A program made the position numbers and the translations under genes. The notes under the pieces are model-generated. The model had not been told where the DNA came from, searched no databases, and saw nothing but the letters and a program-made list of their open reading frames with translations. Of a DNA stretch of 43,168 nucleotides, positions 39,662 to 43,168 are shown in pieces. This DNA is from JAYENY01 sp964646075 (lineage in GTDB: Bacteria > Patescibacteriota > Minisyncoccia > Minisyncoccales > PEYH01), in NCBI GenBank assembly GCA_964646075.1, contig CAZYBZ010000001.1:1-43168 (forward strand), given 5' to 3'. Every line of letters starts with the position of its first letter. Position 1 is the first letter of the stretch.

Positions 39662-40102
39662 ATGTTTTCTAAATTTAAAAAAGGCTTTACTCTAATTGAG
39701 GTTTTGATAGTGATTGCTATCATTGGTATCCTGGCTACCATTATTATCGTTTCTTTAGGAAGAGCGGCAGATAGGGCTAAGAACACTAGGATAAGTACTG
39801 CTATTGTTCAAGTTAGAAGAATAGCAGAAGTAATGGCTGTTCGAGAGATAGGTGGTTATGCAAGGTTATGCGATGCTGTTGGAGGGCTTAATGCTGCTGT
39901 TCAGGATCTACGAATAATCAAAGATAGTCTTGAGAGGCATGGAAGTTCAGCAACTTGTCATGCCTCAGTCCATAGCTATTGTGTAAGCGCTTTATTAGTA
40001 GACGAGGTAACAAGGTGGTTTTGTATTGACAATGAGGGGAATGCCTTGAAGATCACTGGTGAACTTAATCCTTGCCAGGACCACGCTTCTTCCTGTCGAT
40101 AA
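39662..40102 (+). CDS. Type IV prepilin 2 (paralogue of prepilin 1)
   Basis: 146 residues from the ATG at 39662. Leader MFSKFKKG then FTLIEVLIVIAIIGILATIIIVSL. The head shares the pattern H-x-YCVSA-L-(x)n-WFCID-x-x-GNA and a final Cys pair with prepilin 1 but is otherwise diverged, which fits a duplicated pilin under diversifying selection. It starts 33 nt after prepilin 1 and is followed by a terminator hairpin. Confidence 0.92.
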   Translation: MFSKFKKGFTLIEVLIVIAIIGILATIIIVSLGRAADRAKNTRISTAIVQVRRIAEVMAVREIGGYARLCDAVGGLNAAVQDLRIIKDSLERHGSSATCHASVHSYCVSALLVDEVTRWFCIDNEGNALKITGELNPCQDHASSCR

Positions 40103-40131
40103 TATTTTTCAGAAAGGAAAAAGAAGATCAG

Positions 40132-40160
40132 CCCTCTCATTTTTTTGAGAGGGTCTCTTG
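40132..40160 (+). terminator. Hairpin terminator after the pilin pair
   Basis: 8-bp stem CCCTCTCA (40132-40139) / TGAGAGGG (40146-40153) with a T6 loop, followed by TCTCTTGTTT and more T. It would limit read-through from the pilin promoter into the prepilin peptidase gene. Confidence 0.7.
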
Positions 40161-40218
40161 TTTAAATTTTTAATCAGAAGACTGATTATCGATTTATCCG
40201 TTTAGAAGTAAAAGAGAA

Positions 40219-41031
40219 ATGATAATAATTATTTATCTATTAATATTTTTATTTGGACTTATTGTTGGCTCTTTTCTTAATTGCGTGATTTTTCGTTTAG
40301 AAAAAAATCAGGGGTTTTTAAGAGGGCGGTCTCATTGTCTTCATTGCAAGCATGTTTTGGCTTGGCGTGATTTAATTCCACTTTTAAGTTTTATAATTTT
40401 ACGCCGTCGGTGTCGTTATTGCAAGGAGCCAATTTCATGGCAATATCCTTTGGTAGAGATAACAACAGGGTTGTTGTTTCTACTAATTTTGAATTTTGAA
40501 TTTTTAATTTTTAATCAATTTCTAACTTTTAATTTTCAATTTTTAAACTTTATTTATTATTTACTGATTGTTTGTTTTCTTATTATCATTTTTGTCTATG
40601 ACTTAAGACACTTCATTATCCCTGATAAAATTCTCTATCCAGCAATAGTCATTTCTTTTTTATATTTAATTACACGAGACCAGTTATCAGTTATCAATAA
40701 TCAGTTATCAGTTATCAATTATCTTTTTGCTGCTTTTGGCGCGTCTATCTTTTTTTTGATTATCTATCTTGTTTCAAGAGGCAAGTGGCTCGGGTTTGGC
40801 GACGTAAAACTCGTAATATTATTAGGTCTATTCCTGGGTTGGCCTAAAATTTTTCTAGCCTTATTTTTAAGTTTTGTTATTGGTGGTATAATAGGGATAG
40901 GCTTGATTCTTTTTGGAGAAAAAAAATTAAAAAGCGAGGTTCCTTTTGCTCCACTCCTAATTAGCGGAACCTTAATCGCTTTTTTCTGGGGTAAGCAAAT
41001 CATTGCTTGGTATCTTTCTTTAATATTCTAA
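40219..41031 (+). CDS. pilD: Prepilin peptidase (PilD/GspO family)
   Basis: 270 residues, polytopic. N-terminal SFLNCVIFRL, a cytoplasmic loop with two CxxC pairs (CLHCKH and CRYCKE, zinc-binding, methyltransferase-linked), catalytic aspartates in VYDLRHFIIPD and GFGDVKL, then more membrane helices. It cleaves and N-methylates the prepilins around it. Two segments look repeat-derived: LNFEFLIFNQFLTFNFQF (from 40489) and QLSVINNQLSVIN (40681-40725), both encoded by AT-rich short repeats yet in frame and in hydrophobic or loop positions. Confidence 0.93.
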   Translation: MIIIIYLLIFLFGLIVGSFLNCVIFRLEKNQGFLRGRSHCLHCKHVLAWRDLIPLLSFIILRRRCRYCKEPISWQYPLVEITTGLLFLLILNFEFLIFNQFLTFNFQFLNFIYYLLIVCFLIIIFVYDLRHFIIPDKILYPAIVISFLYLITRDQLSVINNQLSVINYLFAAFGASIFFLIIYLVSRGKWLGFGDVKLVILLGLFLGWPKIFLALFLSFVIGGIIGIGLILFGEKKLKSEVPFAPLLISGTLIAFFWGKQIIAWYLSLIF

Positions 41032-41032
41032 C

Positions 41033-41072
41033 GATAGAACAATGGAACAACAGAACAATAGAACGATGGAAA
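41033..41072 (+). repeat. 8-bp tandem repeat before the FimT-like gene
   Basis: Five degenerate copies of RAYRGAAC (GATAGAAC, AATGGAAC, AACAGAAC, AATAGAAC, GATGGAAA). It supplies two possible start codons, ATG at 41042 and at 41066. Confidence 0.85.
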
Positions 41073-41584
41073 AGGGGGTTAGCCTTATTGAACTTTTAAT
41101 ATCCGTCGCTATCGTCTTTATTCTTTTAGGAGCTTCTTTTATAGGTTATCGACAGAAAGGTGATGAGTTAGAGCTTCAGTCTATAGCCCTTATAGTCATG
41201 GCTGACATTGAGAGAGCCAGAGAGATGACAATGAGTGGTCGAGAATTTAATGGTATTATACCGGACGGCGGTTATGGAGTTTATTTTAATACCATTAACC
41301 CTAATCAATATATCTTATTTGCTGACATAGATTCTAATAAACTTCGTAACGCTAATGGGAGTGAAGACGTTGAGCTTATCTCTCTAGAGGAAGGCGTTAA
41401 GTTAAAAACTTTTTTTCCTGCCAGTCCTGCTATCGCCGTTTTTTCACCTCCCTTGCCTATTGTTCATTTACAAGGAGGAGCTGCTCATAACGAGATAAGT
41501 ATTATTATTGCTCTGAGGGGTAATATTCTACAGACGAGGACAATCACTGTCAATAGGATTGGGCTTGTCTTTATTAGCAATTAA
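41066..41584 (+). CDS. Minor prepilin, FimT/GspH-like
   Basis: 172 residues from the ATG at 41066, chosen because the upstream ATG lies in the 8-bp repeat and the shorter leader MEKG fits. Class III signal G-VSLIELLISVAIVFILLGASF; the usual Phe is Val but Glu5 is kept. The head is beta-rich with YGVYFNTINPNQYILFADID, typical of FimT/GspH minor pilins that prime assembly and may bind DNA. Confidence 0.85.
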   Translation: MEKGVSLIELLISVAIVFILLGASFIGYRQKGDELELQSIALIVMADIERAREMTMSGREFNGIIPDGGYGVYFNTINPNQYILFADIDSNKLRNANGSEDVELISLEEGVKLKTFFPASPAIAVFSPPLPIVHLQGGAAHNEISIIIALRGNILQTRTITVNRIGLVFISN

Positions 41585-41635
41585 GCAACGAGTGATGACA
41601 AATAATAAATAATAAATGATAAATGATAAATAATC

Positions 41636-42130
41636 ATGACCAGTTCTAAAGGATTTACTTTAATTGAACTATTGATTGCTATTTTTGTGATAACTGTTGG
41701 TCTGACGGGCGCCTTTATTGCTGCTCAACGGGGTGTTTTAGCTATTGATTATGCTAATACTCGATTCACCGCTATTTTTTTGGCTCAGGAAGGAGTGGAA
41801 ATCATAAAAAATATTAGAGATACTAATTTTTTAGAAGGAAGCGCATGGGACGATGGTTTGCCTGCTGGTAATTTCGAAGTCCAGCATACAGATCGCCAAT
41901 CGCCCCTCAGAGAGACTGCTCCTGGCTATGAGAATCTTTCTTTTCTAAGAAAAACAGAGCATGGTTTTTATAACCATATGGTCGGAGAAGAGACCAGATT
42001 TAAAAGAAAGATTCAGATAATCTCTGTTCCTCCTGATAGACTAGAATTAAAAGTAACTGTATATTGGAGAAAGATGGGAGAGGGGTATCATAAGTTGTTT
42101 CTTCGCCAACATATTTATAATTGGTGGTAA
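41636..42130 (+). CDS. Minor prepilin, PilV-like
   Basis: 164 residues. Leader MTSSKG then FTLIELLIAIFVITVGLTGAF. The following AAQRGVLAIDYANTRFTAIFLAQEGVEIIKNIRDTNF is the helix seen in PilV-type minor pilins (LAQEGVEIIKNIRD). It starts after a 51-nt AT-rich repeat spacer. Confidence 0.88.
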   Translation: MTSSKGFTLIELLIAIFVITVGLTGAFIAAQRGVLAIDYANTRFTAIFLAQEGVEIIKNIRDTNFLEGSAWDDGLPAGNFEVQHTDRQSPLRETAPGYENLSFLRKTEHGFYNHMVGEETRFKRKIQIISVPPDRLELKVTVYWRKMGEGYHKLFLRQHIYNWW

Positions 42131-42185
42131 AGGATAAATAATCAATGATAAATGATAAATGATAAATAATCAATGATTAATCATA
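42131..42185. repeat. AT-rich 7-bp repeat spacer (PilV/PilW)
   Basis: Repeated ATAAATG / ATCAATGAT units cover the spacer and run into the first codons of the PilW-like gene, so its start codon lies inside the repeat. The same unit fills the spacer at 41590-41635. Confidence 0.8.
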
Positions 42186-42709
42186 AATTATCAAGCAAAG
42201 GATTTACTCTTATAGAAATATTGGTAGTAACTGCCATTTTTGCAACTCTTCTAGTTGTGATTGTTGGATTTTTTGTTTCTACCTTGCGGACTAAAAGAAA
42301 TGTGCTGGATTCTAGAAGAGTTCTGGGAGAAGTCAGTTATGCCTTAGAACATATGAGCCGGGTGCTAAGATTAGCGGCGCGAGACTCTGTTGGTAACTGC
42401 ATCCCTATTGGTTTTAGCTACCAAAGCTCCATTGAAAGTGAAATAAAATTTATTAATGTTTTGCAAGATAATCAGTGCCAGAAGTTTTTTTTGGAGGATA
42501 ATCAGATTAAGCGGATGAGTCCTGCGGGCGTATTAGCATTAACTTCGCCGAGCATCCTTGTGAACAATTTAAGATTTGAGGTTGTAGGAGAATCAAAAGA
42601 AGATGCCTTCCAACCGTTTGTCACTATATATTTAGAAGCTCATACCCCTTATAGCCCCGTTTTAAAAATTCAAACTAGCATTTCTAAAAGAAATTTGGAT
42701 ATTAGATAA
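42173..42709 (+). CDS. Minor prepilin, PilW/GspJ-like
   Basis: 178 residues. Leader ends SSKG before FTLIEILVVTAIFATLLVVIVGFF. The head contains VSYALEHMSRVLRLAARDS, the helix typical of PilW/GspJ minor pilins, and a beta region. The first codons (MINHKLS) derive from the repeat spacer. It is followed within 2 nt by the frame of the PilX-like gene. Confidence 0.87.
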   Translation: MINHKLSSKGFTLIEILVVTAIFATLLVVIVGFFVSTLRTKRNVLDSRRVLGEVSYALEHMSRVLRLAARDSVGNCIPIGFSYQSSIESEIKFINVLQDNQCQKFFLEDNQIKRMSPAGVLALTSPSILVNNLRFEVVGESKEDAFQPFVTIYLEAHTPYSPVLKIQTSISKRNLDIR

Positions 42710-42741
42710 TATTGATTTTTTATACTTTAAAACTTAAAATT

Positions 42742-43140
42742 ATGTTAAAAGACTCTCAACGTGGTGCAGTTCTTTATTTCACAGTAATGATTATGTCTAT
42801 TCTTTTAGTGTTAGTTTTTAATCTTGGAACCATAGTTTTTATGCAGATAAGAGGGCTTAAAGGAATAGGCAATTCAGTGATTGCCTTTCATGCCGCTGAT
42901 AGTGGGGTTGAAAGAGCTTTGAAGGATTTATATGATAATAATTTTATAGCTCATTATGCCCCAATATCATTAAACGGAGATTCACATACTTTTGAGATTT
43001 GGATTACTCAGCCCGACAGGTCTCCCTTGCCGCTAGGACCAGATATCCCGGTTTCAGACGATTGTCATGCTCGATATTTTTGTATTAAATCTGTCGGCAC
43101 TTATCACGATATAAGAAGAGCTATTAAAGTTCAAGGTTAG
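42742..43140 (+). CDS. PilX-like minor pilus protein
   Basis: 132 residues from the ATG at 42742. N terminus DSQRGAVLYFTVMIMSILLVLVFNLG is the PilX/GspK-type hydrophobic helix after a QRG motif, followed by IAFHAADSGVERALKDLYD, the diagnostic AA-x-SG-x-E helix. Cys pair in DDCHARYFC. PilX-type proteins complete the initiation complex with FimT/V/W. A TTG at 42712 would add ten residues. The cluster may continue past the window edge. Confidence 0.85.
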   Translation: MLKDSQRGAVLYFTVMIMSILLVLVFNLGTIVFMQIRGLKGIGNSVIAFHAADSGVERALKDLYDNNFIAHYAPISLNGDSHTFEIWITQPDRSPLPLGPDIPVSDDCHARYFCIKSVGTYHDIRRAIKVQG

Positions 43141-43168
43141 AACCTCTTCTTTAACTTCATCCTTTTTC

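Overview
The window is AT-rich, protein-dense DNA from a small-genome bacterium, most likely a Candidate Phyla Radiation (Patescibacteria) lineage, with Parcubacteria the best guess. Supporting signs are tight mixed protein/tRNA operons, many genes without a Shine-Dalgarno sequence, tRNAs mostly lacking an encoded CCA, a type IV pilus locus without an outer-membrane secretin, T4SS-type pilins, and typical small Patescibacteria proteins (3D-domain protein, PrsW, a UlaG-like MBL protein). TGA is used as a stop, which argues against the code-25 lineages (Gracilibacteria, Absconditabacteria). Two runs of N show that this is a scaffolded draft or metagenome assembly. The lineage call is inference; no 16S rRNA is present.

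Layout. 1-0.6 kb: 3' end of a secreted InlB-like repeat protein. 0.7-2.8 kb (minus): smpB, tmRNA, infC, rpmI and rplT, a translation and ribosome-rescue operon in which infC appears to start with AUU. 2.9-12.2 kb (plus): an ATP-cone/Mrr nuclease, argS, ileS, a membrane-anchored beta-sandwich protein and glyS. IleRS carries a complete histidine-phosphatase domain inside its zinc-finger region. 12.3-13.2 kb: tRNA-Arg and a small higher-GC cassette with its own promoter, strong SD and terminator, probably acquired. 13.5-14.2 kb: 3D-domain cell-wall protein. 14.2-18.8 kb (minus): ftsH, tRNA-Ile(UAU), tRNA-Val, an RluA-family pseudouridine synthase, rplS and tRNA-Leu, plus a separate rpsA. 18.9-23.0 kb (plus): MBL-fold pseudo-enzyme, small membrane protein, gyrA, methyltransferase. 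23.0-25.4 kb: four T4SS-type pilin genes, one fused to a PKD-like domain and one preceded by a mini-ORF; two of them contain the assembly gaps. 25.4-31.7 kb: tRNA genes with hsp20, prsW, tsaD and recG on the minus strand, and a DUF3419-like transferase. 31.8-43.1 kb (plus): a type IV pilus locus: pilM, N, O, a short PilP-like gene, pilB, a receiver protein, pilT, pilC, two Cys-containing pilins, prepilin peptidase, and four minor pilins of FimT, PilV, PilW and PilX type.

How the genes work together. The first 19 kb is mainly translation: three aminoacyl-tRNA synthetases, four ribosomal proteins (L20, L35, L19, S1), IF-3, trans-translation and RNA modification. The last 20 kb is mainly surface structures: T4SS-type pilins and a retractile type IV pilus, plausibly used for host attachment or DNA uptake. 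Three themes cross the window. First, four genes have sigma70-like promoters whose -10 box lies 6-7 nt before the start codon, and two more start 1-2 nt after a tRNA 3' end, so leaderless translation is likely. Second, AT-rich short-period repeats occur between genes and also inside ileS, tsaD and the prepilin peptidase gene. Third, tRNA-Ile(UAU) and tRNA-Arg(GCG) suggest a decoding set that does not depend on TilS and TadA in the usual way.
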